Source: Halocafeteria seosinensis
Lineage: Eukaryota; Sar; Bigyra; Bicosoecida
Direction: 5' to 3'
DNA: 64,000 nucleotides
Assembly: GCA_001687465.1 (NCBI GenBank)
Contig: LVLI01000316.1
Location: forward strand, 1 to 64,000
Part shown: positions 1-10,399 of the stretch, one piece after another
Position numbering within the stretch: position 1 is the stretch's first letter
How the letters are laid out: every line of letters starts with the position of its first letter
Program-made: the position numbers and the translations under genes
Notes under the pieces: generated by a model
What the model saw: only the letters and a program-made list of their open reading frames with translations
Told to the model about the DNA's origin: nothing
Databases searched by the model: none

Positions 1-1180
1 GCATTGGACATTCAATTAGAAGATGCTTCCAACCGGCCATGGAGGAGCTGAAGCAGCGAGATTGATGGCAGGCTGGACAAGGAGGTGCGAGTCCAAAAAT
101 GTCTGGTCGATCAACCAATTTTTGGGCTGATATAGGTAAGAGTCCAGACTTTATTCTCAATGACATGGCTGTTAGTGCGATCTCTTCTGGCGTATCATCA
201 ATTAGTGAGTTTCCCTTATGTAACAGTTGATACAACTGAGCTTGTTGGCATTCTAGTATGTCCTTGTTCGTCCATCCTTGTACAATGGCATCGGCATCGG
301 GAACGATGGATCGGGGAATTTCTATTCTTCTTGATCGGTTCTGGGGGATTTCAAATTCGCCGCCATTTTTAATTGGTACGATCTGTAGGTCATGGTGGGG
401 TAATAATGGTAAAGTTTCATAAGATCCGCATATGGTAGCCCGGCGGCGAGCAGCCACCGCGATCTCGTCTGCCCTCGCGTTCGCAAGAGACTGTACGGAG
501 GAACTCTGCTGGTGTCCCTTAACCCACGTAATCTTGTTTAGTACCTCACGATCATTGAGTTCGTTGAGCAGGGCACCCGCATGAGGATCAAAGTTTACTA
601 GTCGTTCGAAATTCCTTTCACGTATCGCATTAACCACTGCTAAGTTGTCGATAAATAGGTTGCAAGCTCTGTAGTATTTCTTGTACGCCACCCAGGCACC
701 TAGAGCAGCTCCAATTGTTTCCGGTTTGGTCGTCCCAGATGACTTCTTCGTCAGTCGAGTATCAACAGGAGGGATTGCGCACGCGTACTGTCCCAAAATT
801 CGGGAATGACGATGAACGACAGCGGCCGCTCCCATATGAATAATACCATTGCGTTCTGTCAGGGAACCATCCGTATAAATATCGAGGAATTGGTCATTAA
901 GTTGCCTGAGTGTCTGAGGTATAGAGAGATACTTTGGTATCTCCAGGGCATATTTTCTTCGTAATAGTTCCACCGCTAAAACGTTGTAATCCCGTTGCCA
1001 GTATTCTTTTGCTATTTTTACTTCCCAACCGTATATATGCTGCTGAGCATTGGCCGGTGAGTATTCCACTACCCGTTGCCTGTGTGCATCTATAATTGTG
1101 GTCATGAGGCTTGCCTGAAATACTTCCTTAGTAGATGTGGTTTGTTTCCATTCCACCGGTATTAGTCTCAGACTATCTCA
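1..1180 (-). mobile_element. Non-LTR-type retrotransposon remnant with RNase H domain, runs off left edge
   Basis: Reading the minus strand from about 1175 down to 1 gives one uninterrupted frame of nearly 390 codons with no stop before the window edge. About 90 codons in (near 870) it has DIYTDGS, the first acidic motif of RNase H. This is followed by a Gly/Ala-rich strand, an ETIGAALGAW helix (second acidic residue), FIDNLAVVNAI (third acidic residue) and WVKGHQ...NARADEIA (the H and final D of the active site). So all catalytic positions of a type I RNase H appear present. A CPxC...H cysteine cluster follows near the left edge. At about 1176 the frame is broken: continuing upstream requires a shift into another frame (1178-1350), which shows a CPQC motif. 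No reverse transcriptase motif was found in the window. RNase H followed by a Cys-rich tail is typical of eukaryotic retroelement polyproteins. I read this as the 3' part of an element, already frameshifted. Confidence 0.75.
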
Positions 1181-3600
1181 ATTTACGGACCTTATTATTC
1201 GCGGTCTGAACCAAGGCTTGCCACCTTTCTTTGGGCACTAAATAACGCCGTTTGTTCCTGTATTCCTGCAAATTTCCCCCAATCAACTCATCACACAATG
1301 AGATGGAATTGACAAGATATTCATTTGGACACTGTGGACATTGGATCCTATTGGTATCGAGCTACATGTGTAGGATACGCTACCCAGCTCCGGCAGTGGT
1401 ATCAGGAATACTCATACGAGTATGAGGGGGAGGTTACGTACGCGGACTATAGTCCCATTTTCGACCGTAAAGGTTCGGAGCTTGGCGCTGAGTTTACTTT
1501 TTTCATTGGTGGCGTAGATCGAAGAGAGGATATAGCGTCCCTCTGTCTCAGGTGAGTGGTCGAGCCCTGCATGGCCTCCCCGGAGGATGTCCTTTAGTCT
1601 TTGATACTGGGCGGATTCCATGGTTGCTCTACACGTTTTCCATCACGTTGACGGCTGTTATGGCCGACGCTCTCCAATTCATTTGAGACGTACATTTCTG
1701 CTCCGTAGCGGACCATGTGAAGTGTTGTTGACTCAATGAGGCCATCCCTTATGACGCGCGCGCCCGGGCCCGAGACCGAAGCGTGGGGCCCGGGCGCGGG
1801 GTCGAGCTCAGCCTGCATCCTTATCGTTTAACCGCGCGGGTCGTAAACTCGAATCCGGGGGAATTTGATTTACACTGTAAAACTGTGCCGGTATACGTGA
1901 CGTATGGATGGCAAACTCTCCCATACACACTGTGATGTCACAGGAAGCGAGCGTACCTAACCTGATGGTGGCTCATATTGGCTGCTAAACATCATAGGCG
2001 AATGTTATTGGTATAACAGGAGATGCTATTGGCATTGGATACTGCAGACGGGGGTGCATTGGAGGGAAGTGAACATCCAAGCGCGCCAGAGACGTCGCTA
2101 GGGCAGGAACTCTCAGGGATCATGCCTAGTTTGGGCAGCAACGTCTCTATGGTATCATCTATACTGCAAGGAAGAGGAAAAACAGCGTTTTGTCAAACTG
2201 CATAGAGAAGTCGCGAGAACTCAAAGCGTTCAACAGCTTCGTCCACCAGGCCCCGGAATCCAACTAATTGAAAAGAGGCCGACTCCACACTTCGAGTTAG
2301 GATACCCTATTCTCTGGTTTTGCTCATTGCGGACGCGCATTCGGATGATGAATGCTTTGGAAGATGGGAAATCTGGTAATACTGGGCAGAAGGAAGAGTT
2401 TGTACTCCAATTGAGCTGCTGTGTTCGCTGGACTGAGGGGCTTGGAAGAGGTTGGGCTGTCGAAGACTTGGAGGAGTTACGGCCATCGTTGGGCCCGTTT
2501 TCCCCTACATTTATGGAGTCTGGTTCCAAAGTGGTGTTCCGTGTAATTCTGTTCCTTTGAAATGTAAATTTTGGAAACATGGAAACATGAAAGGACAGAC
2601 CAAGTGTTGTGAAGACTGACGCATGTTTACGCGAGTGTGTGGGAACCTGTTATCGTCCTGAGTTTGACGACTGCATGATAAGAACAAGCGAGTATCTAAC
2701 TGGGACAAAAGCAAGGGGGATATGGACGAAAAAGATATTCCAACCTGTAAGGGCCTTGTTAGCTTCAAGGTGTGATTTTAGTGGCTTAGATGAGGCAGAT
2801 AGTGAGGGTGAGTAGCACACGACACATGTCTTGACAGTGTTAAAGATGAATAAGGCGATATATGCGTGGCACAGGGTGCACAAGATGGCGATGACAGCCT
2901 CCAGGTCAAAACTGATACTTCAGCATGACGTAGGTATGTTTCCGGAACCAAGAGCTTAGTTGACCGAAGGCTAACTGGGTATGATGAGTCGCTAAGCATG
3001 CCTACCCATCTGTATATTCAAATGCACTCTGTTACTTCTGTAAGACAAGAAACTGGAGATATATGTTAGAAACCAACAATGATGTCTACTACTGAGTTAA
3101 CTTGAATCAAGGGAATCGCGATCGTCGCTGCAGTTGCTTTCAGTTGCGTCAATGCTGGTACATACATGGTAGACGGTCACTTGGACACTTCTCAGCCAAG
3201 CCCCTACTGCCGCTGTCACCTCTTCCATGGTGCTGGGTGAATACGCCTTGGTATAAATCTTTTACCTCGTTGCTTCGTCCTGTTGATATACGGAAAGCAA
3301 CGACCACCTGAAGCTGTTCAATGAAGTAAAACTCCACCCTTAAACTCTACCGGTGGCTAGTTCATGGCTGTTGCTATGCCAGTCAACAAGAAGAACCACT
3401 TATCACTCCCTCCCTTCATATAATCGTTGACAAACCTGTGCCTGCATGTTTCTAGTCCGTGTTGCCGGCCGTTTTTGGCATATACTAGTCCAAATGGTAA
3501 TAAAGAAACTTTGATAATAATGCAGCGTGTGTATCTTATATTGTTTTGCATGTTGGCTATTGGTAGATGACTTACAACACACTAATACTGGCGATACAAG
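1181..3600. other. No recognisable gene; degraded sequence with a GC-rich hairpin
   Basis: All open frames here are shorter than about 120 codons, overlap each other on both strands and resemble nothing I know. The part up to about 1350 continues the retroelement remnant in shifted frames. Frames between 1412 and 1818 on the minus strand overlap out of phase, as expected of decayed coding DNA. A perfect GC-rich inverted repeat lies at 1760-1797. I see no supportable gene from 1850 to 3600. Confidence 0.4.
1760..1797. repeat. Perfect 12-bp GC-only inverted repeat (hairpin)
   Basis: GCGCCCGGGCCC at 1760-1771 is exactly reverse-complemented at 1786-1797, with a 14-nt loop. The local composition is far more GC-rich than the surroundings. 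It has no adjacent gene that it could terminate. Confidence 0.7.
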
Positions 3601-3629
3601 CGGCTTCCTAAACAAATGGATTTGAATTT

Positions 3630-3780
3630 ATCGGTCTCGGAGGACACCCAAAATCTCCGAGACAGGGGGGTCCTGTCTCGGAGAAAACGACCTAAAAACA
3701 GATTTTCCGTGACGGAAAGTCTGGTCCGAGGAAGCGCGGATGGCATTTCCGCGCCCGAAACTTAACGGTCGGGCGCGGGA
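3630..3780. repeat. Cluster of three inverted repeats bordering the satellite element
   Basis: A perfect 13-bp stem TCTCCGAGACAGG (3654-3666) pairs with 3672-3684 across a 5-nt loop. A second 10-bp stem, CCGCGCCCGA (3749-3758), pairs with 3769-3778. An alternative 7-bp stem (GCGCGGA/TCCGCGC, 3734-3754) overlaps it. The cluster lies immediately outside the left terminal inverted repeat of the element at 3804-5154, so it may be an older border or part of a larger element. Confidence 0.65.
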
Positions 3781-3837
3781 TCTGGGCCTCATAAGGGACG
3801 GCCTCATACATTGGAGCACGGCTCAAGGTACTCTGAG

Positions 3838-4300
3838 TCCCACCAGTTACTCTGAGTCCCTCAGAGCAGGCAGAGTAAGAGTAACCTCCGGAGGAGATTT
3901 TTTTTTTTGAATAGAGCAAGAGTAACATCGGTTAAGGAGTAGCTCTCAGCCTGAAGAGTAGGAGTATCTCGTCGAAGAACAGACGCCAAAGACTCAGAGT
4001 ATGGGGCGCTAACAGCGGAAAACTAAAGAGTAAGAGTGTTGGGCAAATATTGAAAGAGTAGGAGTAGGTTGAACTAAGAGTGTCAGAGTAGGTATGTGAA
4101 GTAAGAGTAGGTTGAACGAGTAGGACTATGAGGAGTAAGAGTAGGTTGAACTTAGGGTGGAAGAGTAGGAGTATGAGGAGTAAGAGTAGGTTGAACTCGG
4201 AGAGAACAGAGTAGGAGTAAGTTGAACTAAGGTTGGAAGAGTAGGAGGAGTATAGGAGTAAGAGTAGGTTGAGCTCGGAGAACAGAGTAGGAGTAAGTGG
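3838..4300. repeat. AGAGTA/AGGAGTA-rich imperfect satellite
   Basis: The plus strand is built from short units of the type AGAGTAGGAGTA interspersed with GGTTGAAC. They are repeated dozens of times with small changes. The apparent open frame on the minus strand (Ser/Tyr/Leu-rich) is an artefact of the repeat. Confidence 0.85.
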
Positions 4301-4579
4301 GAGCGTCCCTCGACTCAGAGTGCGCACGTGACTCCGCATTTGCTCCCCAGTTTCCCCTACATGTATTGGTACTCCCAACAATTGTTTTGCCGCAATCTCG
4401 GAAATACACAACACTTCAAGAAATACAGTCGCTTATTCATATGACCTTGTTGATTGAGGGAAAAAAACATTTTGCACAGGTAAGAGCAGCAGTCTTGTGG
4501 AAGTGTCACACTTCCGTTTCCGAGAAGAGTATATATCCGAGTGGGAGTACATATGTGTATGTCCCTGACAGACAAATCG

Positions 4580-4905
4580 AGGAGTGGGAGTATGTTCAAC
4601 AGAATCACGGGAGTGGAAGTATGTCGCAAAGAGTGCCTTGGAGAGAAATTTAAGGAGTGGGGGTATGTTCAACACAATCACGGGTGGGAGTATGTTGCAG
4701 AGAGTGCCTTGGACAGACAATTCAAGGAGTGGGAGTATGTTCAACAGAATCACGGGAGTGGGAGTATGTCGCAAAGAGTGCCTTGGAGAGAAAATTCAAG
4801 GAGTGGGAGTATGTTCAACACAATCACGGGAGTAGGAGTATGTCGCAAAGAGTGCCTAGGACAGACAATTCAAGGAGTGGGAGTATGTTCAACTCAACCA
4901 AGAGA
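4580..4905. repeat. Tandem array of about 4.5 copies of a ~73-bp unit
   Basis: Each unit runs GGAGTGGGAGTATGTTCAAC, A(G/C)AATCACGGGAGTG, GAGTATGTCGCAAAGAG, TGCCTTGGA(G/C)AGA. Copies start near 4580, 4653, 4725 and 4797, with a last partial copy near 4875. Alternate copies differ at the same positions (AGAGAAA versus CAGACAA; CAGAATC versus CACAATC), suggesting duplication of a two-unit higher-order repeat. The open frames here are read-through of the repeat. Confidence 0.8.
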
Positions 4906-5154
4906 GTGGGAGTGCGTTTGATTCTGTGAAGAGGATTTGTGAAGGAGTGGGAGTAGCTTAAGGTGACGAAAGCACGATATCGAAGGAGTGGGAGTATGTT
5001 CGACCCGTCAGAGGAATATTACATGGGAGTAGGAGTAATACGTGTAGCTATTAACCCTTTAGGAAAAAGAGTAAGAGTACCAAAAAAATTTTTCGCTGCC
5101 GCGGGCCAGGAGTAAGACTCAAACTAGCGTTTGAGCCGTGCTCCAATGTATGAT

Positions 5155-5638
5155 CACTTCCACCGTCGGCGCCATCGGAAGATCCAGGGCAGCTGTTGCC
5201 ACCTCCACCCGATGCCCCACCGGAACCACCGTCACCTCCTGTGCCTAGTTCTCCTTTATGACCTCCTTCAGCTCCGTATTTGGAACTCCAAAATCGAGAA
5301 AAGTTTCCATCTGTTGCGCCAGTCACACAGCCTCCTTGACCACCTTCTCCTACCGTAATGCCCACCGCCGTGCCTCCAGGAATATGGATCCCTTTGAATG
5401 TTTTCGTGAAACCACCTCCACCACCACCTCGATTGTCACTTCCCCCTCCACCTCCGACTAGGAAAACATCGACGAAATAATCACCGTCAGCAGGCACATT
5501 CCATGTTTGTGAGGTTTCAAACGTCAGCCGGCCCGGTTCTGGCGACTCTGACGCGAGGACTGCGCTCAAACGACATACCGGAGTCCCCCCAAAGAGGAAG
5601 ATGAACCAACACCAAGACCACTTCCTCCGATAAAACAT
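5155..5638 (-). pseudogene. Truncated copy of the glycine-rich surface protein (N-terminal half)
   Basis: From 5638 downward this encodes a basic-hydrophobic leader, then TWNVPADGDYFVDVFLVGG, a Gly run, HIPGGTAVGITVGEGGQGG and a further Gly-rich stretch. It is clearly homologous to residues 35-170 of the intact gene at 7646-10084. After the Gly-Gly-Ser-Asp run near 5155 the frame enters the satellite element and no mucin-like region, membrane segment or tail follows. Upstream ATGs up to 5782 extend the frame, but that part is not shared with the intact gene. Either it is a gene cut by the insertion or a secreted truncated product; I favour pseudogene. Confidence 0.7.
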
Positions 5639-6506
5639 TTTTTCTCTTCGTATCGCATAGTGATAGCGGATGACACTCATGTACAAAACAGTAGTGGATA
5701 TGGATGATGCTGTTCTTTGGGTAGCTTTTCTTACCCCTCCCCTGGGGCCCTGGGTCGCACGAGGCCGTACAGCTGCTGGCATGCACGCAGCAACGTGCGT
5801 TACATCATAAAGTCACCGTTTCGAAATGGGTGGTTTATGGACTCGCGCTCGAAAGCAAACACCTAATTGTATGTCCATCCAAGATGGAAATACCCGTAGT
5901 GTGGGCAGCCGGGACCTTCAGTCACCATGCAGTGCACTCTGGCATGAAACCCCCACTCGCGCCTACTGCCTGTGCATGTTACCAGTTAGCTGTGCGGCAA
6001 CTTAAATGTATGCATGCATATTGCAACTAAATAAAACTGGACGGAATGTTCATGGGGTCTAAAACTGTACATATATAGTGTATGTTGTCCATAGTTCGCG
6101 GGTGATAGTTCTCAGGCAATTGTTACACCATTGCACTGCGCTGGGGGAATCTTAAGCCTTTTGTGACGTCCTGGTACCTGGGGTCCACACTGAACTCTAC
6201 AGGACACATACGATCGCGAAGCAACCGGAATTTCCTGAAGCACATTTTCATCAAATGTTACGCAGACTGTGTAACGCCGACGTCGACATTTTTCATTCAC
6301 CCCTTGATTATTTTACGCACGCGGTAAGAAAATGGGCAAGGGGAAGAGATGGGTTCTGAACTTTGTGGCCAATCTCGCACCAAACCACTGGTAGCGGGCA
6401 AACGCCAGAAAATCACCGTACACTGGATGCAGCTGGCACTCAAAGAGCACCAACGCTCACTGGTCATTGCTTGCAACCGGACTTTGGAATGGTGTATTGG
6501 ACTCCC

Positions 6507-7490
6507 TCAATTCCTGAGAGCTTTGGTTTCTAATTGATGACAATCTCCGTCTGTGTTGAAACTTATGAATGGATCTCGGCTTCCGAGCACTGCGGATTCT
6601 TGCAAAGGCCGCCGACTCTTGGGAAGGAAGCGAGGGACTGAACTCCGTCTTGCAGTTTGACTTTCTGAACGAAGAAACTCGCTTTGGAAAGAACTAGCAC
6701 AAGTCTTGACGAATCTGAAGTTCTGCTCAGGAATTCCCAACATCGCAGCGTATATTCTGGCAGCATCACCATCTCTTTGCCGCTCCGCGCGATTTCTGTT
6801 TCTCTTATAAGCAACCAAGAGGACCGAGCAACATCACTACTATTGACGGTAGGCTTGCGGCTGTGCCCGTTCGTTGCAGCGGATATATCAGCACTATGGT
6901 GAAGAGCGCTACCAGAGGCTGAAATGGACGAAGACACTGTCGTAGAAGCGATCCTGCACGTGCTAGACATCTGTATAAGTTGCTGTTGGAGTAGGACTGG
7001 GAGTGCTTCTTTCCAATCCGGTAACAGAGAAGGTGGGAATCTAGTAGACGAAATTGCCTGAGAGAGACGGCGTTTTCACACCAGTTTATCTGGTTGGCTG
7101 GGGCCCTTGTGGGACTCCCCGTTCGAGCAATCAATGGGATAACAAACAAGATGAACACGCCCGAGAAGCCGTCAAAGACTACTCTTCAAACCTGCCGTCA
7201 TGCATGCACGCATTTGCCTAATTTTTAAGACGCATGAATGAGTGCGGTGTAGATTGCCCGCTCGAAGCGGCGGGGAGCGAGACCCAGTGGAGACCACGTA
7301 GGGGTTGGCGCGATTATCATGATTCCCGAGCCACCACGTCCATTACTACCACAGCTACGAGTATAATACTTGTCAGCATTGATGCCACCATACCCCCAGC
7401 GGTGTTGACATGCCCACTATGAGCAGCATTTCCCCCACCACCACCAGTTCCCAAACAACGGTTACAGTCCGCTCCACCGCCGAGAGCATA
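6507..7490 (-). pseudogene. Decayed copy of the glycine-rich surface protein (C-terminal half)
   Basis: Two stretches match the intact copy. 7310-7490 corresponds to the end of the Gly-rich domain on the minus strand (coding for the cysteine/Gly/Asn pattern around AAHNG). 6507-6970 corresponds to the Ser-rich stalk, the juxtamembrane AYKRNRNRA and the cytoplasmic motif AAMLGIPEQNFRFVK, which is AAMLGIPEKNFRFVK in the intact gene. The frames are split and the N-terminal half is missing, so this is a relic distinct from the copy at 5.2-5.6 kb. Confidence 0.7.
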
Positions 7491-7645
7491 TTATTTATGT
7501 CGACCCTTTCTCAATTGAGGTTGGTTTCTACGCTTTCTTGCTCTTGCTAGATGAGGCATCAATTTCTCTGAGCTATGCCGTAAGCTTCTTCAGTTGCATG
7601 AGTAAATAGTTAGCGGGAAAATCTCACCTCCGTGTGGTCACAGTG

Positions 7646-10084
7646 TTAGCCTTTCCGGTCAAGTCTCGCACTTGAGTCCTTCACTTCATCATAGTCTATG
7701 CCTGTTATTGACGATACTCTGCGTCTGTGTGCAATCTTGCGGGTAGTTCCCGGTTTGCGAGCGCGGTGAATTCTTCCATAAACCGCCATATCCGGTGTAG
7801 AGCTCGAAGGGAGGGAGGGACCGAACTCAGTCTTGGCGTTTGACCTCCGAAATGAAGAAACCCGTTCAATCCTTGCCAACCGCCCAATGTCGGTAGATGC
7901 AGAGGCAAACTGCTGGCAATTTTGGGTCTCCTTTGCAAATTCTAGCTTCTGTACAAACGGATTATTTCCGATCGCTCTGTCTTCGCTAAATTTTTCGGAA
8001 CCAGTTCTCTCCGACACTTCTACAAGGGGTGGCAACTCCCCCAACAATGTGGACATCCACAGACGGTATCTCAGCTTGGTACGACCCCCAAAACTCAAAC
8101 GTGAAATATCGACATTGTTCGCCTGTGCAACGATGACAACTCTGTCTTCTTTCTTGCTTAGTTTCGGACCCTGTGAGGAACGTGGGATAAACATAGCTTG
8201 TGTCCTTATTGCCGTTTCTTTATCGATACATTTCACCACAACGCCCCGTGAGGATTCGAGTTCTTTCGTTTCCTCTTTTTCATGCACCTCGTTGTAATTA
8301 TCGGGAGAGTTTTCTCCCTTTGACCTGACAGCAATCGGATTGACTTGAGTAGAGATCTGCTCTCGTGCCAGGTCTTTGGTAGAACTGCCACAGAAGTTCT
8401 TCACGAACCTGAAGTTCTTCTCAGGTATGCCTAGCATCGCAGCATACGCTTTCTCATAATCGTCATATCTTCGTAGGTCTGCACGATTTCGCTGCCTCTT
8501 ATAGGCAAGAAGAACACCACCGATGAGCAAAGCTACTAGCATTGACGGGAAAACCACCACTCTGACCACCGCCTGCATGGGCCTCCTAGGCGCCGAGGCT
8601 CCTCCGCCATGAAGTGCATCACCAGAGGCTGAAATCGAGGATGAAGGTGTCACAGAAGGCTTGCGAGATACAATTGATGTGCCTGTATGACAAAGTGTCG
8701 AAGGTGCAGGCATCGTTGGGTTGCCTGTTAAAGAACTAGAAGGACTAGACGTCTGAGTAGTGCTGGAGGAGCTGACAGTGGGGCTTCTCGAGCTAGACTG
8801 AGTAAATGACACCGTCGCAGTTTGAGTCCAAGAAGGAGACATAGACAGCGTAACACTTCCCGTAGCCGTGTCTGAGCAACTAGCAGACACAGAGGGTGTA
8901 ACTGATTGGGTTGGAGAAGAAGTGAGGGAGGGTGTCACCGCCGAGCTCCTGGAGTGCCAAGGGGTGCTTGTATAACTCGCTGTTGGAGATCGACTAGGGG
9001 TGCCCGTAGCCGTGTCTGAGCAACTAGCAGACACAGAGGGAGTAACCGATTGTGTTGGAGAAGGAGTAAGGGTGCGTGTTACCGTCGAGCTCCTGGAGTG
9101 CGAAGGCGTGCTTGTGTAACTCGGAGACCGAGTAGGGGTGCTCGTTAGTGATCGGGTAATAGAAGGACTAGGCGTCCCACTGGAGGATTTGGATTGGGTT
9201 GGAGATGTTGTTGTGCTCGACGTTGGCGAAGGCGTCCTTGGTCTGGTTCGGGACGGAGTTCTTGTCCTAGTTCGAGTCCCAGTTATCGAGGGAGTTGGTG
9301 TTCTCGTCGGGGTGGGCCTGAGCTGGAATCTGACGATAACAACTCCGGAACCACCACTTCCCCCGGTACCACAACTACAAGATGAACGGTCGTCAACATT
9401 GACACCACCACCACCTCCCCCCGAATTGGCTTGCCCATTATGAGCAGCATCTCCACCACCACCTTGACCACCGTCCCCCAGGCAATCGTTACAGTCAGCT
9501 CCACCACCACCACCAGCATACAGCTGACCATTTCTACTTCCAAACGCTCTCGTTGTGGATCCTTGTCCTCTTCCTTCCGATTTGCCTGTCACAGAAGAAC
9601 CGTCACCACCGTCACTTCCACCATCAGCTCCATCGGAAGTACCACCACAGCCACTGCCGCCTCCACCAGAGGCTCCACCGGAACCACCATCTCCTCCGTC
9701 GATTCCTTTGTCTTTTTGGCCTCCTTCTGCCCTGTATTCCGGTTTCCAAAATTGAGAGTAGTGCCCGTCCGTTGCTCCTGTCTTGCAACCTCCTTGACCA
9801 CCTTCTCCTACCGTGATGCCCACCGCCGTGCCTCCAGGAATATGGATCGCTTTGACTGTTTTAGTGTAACCACCTCCACCACCACCGCGATCGTCACTTC
9901 CTCCTCCACCTCCGACCAGGAATACATCCACTATATAATCACCGTCATCAGGCACATTCCATGTTGTTGTCGAGATGAACTTCTCCTCGGACGCTGTCGC
10001 GCAACAGCGACACTGACACTGTATAACGAGGACTAGGAGTAAGGAGCTCACAAGCCAAGCACAAGGATGTCTTCTTCGCCTCAT
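7646..10084 (-). CDS. Glycine-rich, Ser/Thr/Pro-stalk type I membrane protein
   Basis: A single-exon frame of 812 residues starting at ATG 10084. It has a basic-hydrophobic signal peptide (about 1-32). A glycine-rich domain (about 40-262) opens with TTTWNVPDDGDYIVDVFL, contains VGITVGEGGQGG and many Gly runs with scattered Cys, and ends in GGSGVVIVRF. A mucin-like stalk rich in Ser, Thr and Pro (about 265-500) follows, with internal repeats of the type TPSVSASCSDTATG. Next comes one membrane segment (VVVFPSMLVALLIGGVLLAY, about 520-540), the basic stop-transfer KRQRNR, and a ~270-residue charged cytoplasmic tail. The layout predicts a cell-surface protein with a heavily O-glycosylated stalk. 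Ligand and role are unknown. Three decayed relatives lie beside it and a PA14 gene shares the Ser/Thr-rich style. The tail motif AAMLGIPEKNFRFVKN is conserved in the relic copy, suggesting it matters. Confidence 0.85.
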   Translation of the reverse strand: MRRRRHPCAWLVSSLLLVLVIQCQCRCCATASEEKFISTTTWNVPDDGDYIVDVFLVGGGGGSDDRGGGGGGYTKTVKAIHIPGGTAVGITVGEGGQGGCKTGATDGHYSQFWKPEYRAEGGQKDKGIDGGDGGSGGASGGGGSGCGGTSDGADGGSDGGDGSSVTGKSEGRGQGSTTRAFGSRNGQLYAGGGGGADCNDCLGDGGQGGGGDAAHNGQANSGGGGGGVNVDDRSSCSCGTGGSGGSGVVIVRFQLRPTPTRTPTPSITGTRTRTRTPSRTRPRTPSPTSSTTTSPTQSKSSSGTPSPSITRSLTSTPTRSPSYTSTPSHSRSSTVTRTLTPSPTQSVTPSVSASCSDTATGTPSRSPTASYTSTPWHSRSSAVTPSLTSSPTQSVTPSVSASCSDTATGSVTLSMSPSWTQTATVSFTQSSSRSPTVSSSSTTQTSSPSSSLTGNPTMPAPSTLCHTGTSIVSRKPSVTPSSSISASGDALHGGGASAPRRPMQAVVRVVVFPSMLVALLIGGVLLAYKRQRNRADLRRYDDYEKAYAAMLGIPEKNFRFVKNFCGSSTKDLAREQISTQVNPIAVRSKGENSPDNYNEVHEKEETKELESSRGVVVKCIDKETAIRTQAMFIPRSSQGPKLSKKEDRVVIVAQANNVDISRLSFGGRTKLRYRLWMSTLLGELPPLVEVSERTGSEKFSEDRAIGNNPFVQKLEFAKETQNCQQFASASTDIGRLARIERVSSFRRSNAKTEFGPSLPSSSTPDMAVYGRIHRARKPGTTRKIAHRRRVSSITGIDYDEVKDSSARLDRKG

Positions 10085-10399
10085 CGTTCACCGCTATCTG
10101 GGGAAAATGTGTATACAAACACATCAAGACAATCGGATTTCATTGTTGTTCTATGCATGAACGGTACATTGTATTGCTGCGATCCAGGGGGTCGTACCGC
10201 TGTACCGCTGGTCACAGAAAGAAACCGGGAATGGTGACGATGGTCGTTACAGCGCGCAGCTAAAACGAGTAATCCCCGTCTACATTCGCAACAGATCAAA
10301 TTCCATCAGCATTTCTTATTATTTTGTACTCTCCCGCTCTTTCCAGCAATGACCACATCAGATCTCATTATGACTGTACTTGATCTTGACAATTCTTTG

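Larger units (their letters stand above)
3804..5154. mobile_element. Satellite-filled element bounded by ~23-bp terminal inverted repeats
   Basis: The left end begins TCATACATTGG... (3804-3827). Its reverse complement, including the GAGCACGGCTCAA core, is at 5131-5154, giving inverted termini of about 23 bp. The interior has no gene. It consists of AGAGTA-type repeats (3838-4300) and a ~73-bp tandem array (4580-4905). On the right the element abuts, in the middle of a coding frame, the glycine-rich domain of the truncated gene copy at 5155-5638 (after a Gly-Gly-Ser-Asp run). This looks like an insertion. No clear target-site duplication is visible and no transposase is present, so it would be non-autonomous. 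Confidence 0.55.

Noticed and set aside
1840-1865. T-loop-like CTCGAATCCGGGG as a tRNA gene
   Set aside because: No acceptor, D-arm or anticodon arm can be paired upstream, and the T-loop starts CTCGA instead of GTTCGA.
3932-4414. 160-codon minus-strand frame rich in Ser, Tyr and Leu
   Set aside because: It is the translation of the AGAGTA satellite on the opposite strand; repeat units explain every residue run.
4541-4929. Overlapping 83-126-codon plus frames with repeated EYVQ/GSMFN units
   Set aside because: Open in several frames at once because the 73-bp tandem unit lacks stops; no start context or homologue.
9138-10036. Plus-strand frames of 100-200 codons opposite the glycine-rich gene
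   Set aside because: Shadow frames of the Gly- and Ser/Thr-rich coding strand; composition (Thr/Ser/Pro, Val/Gly) is the complement of the real gene.
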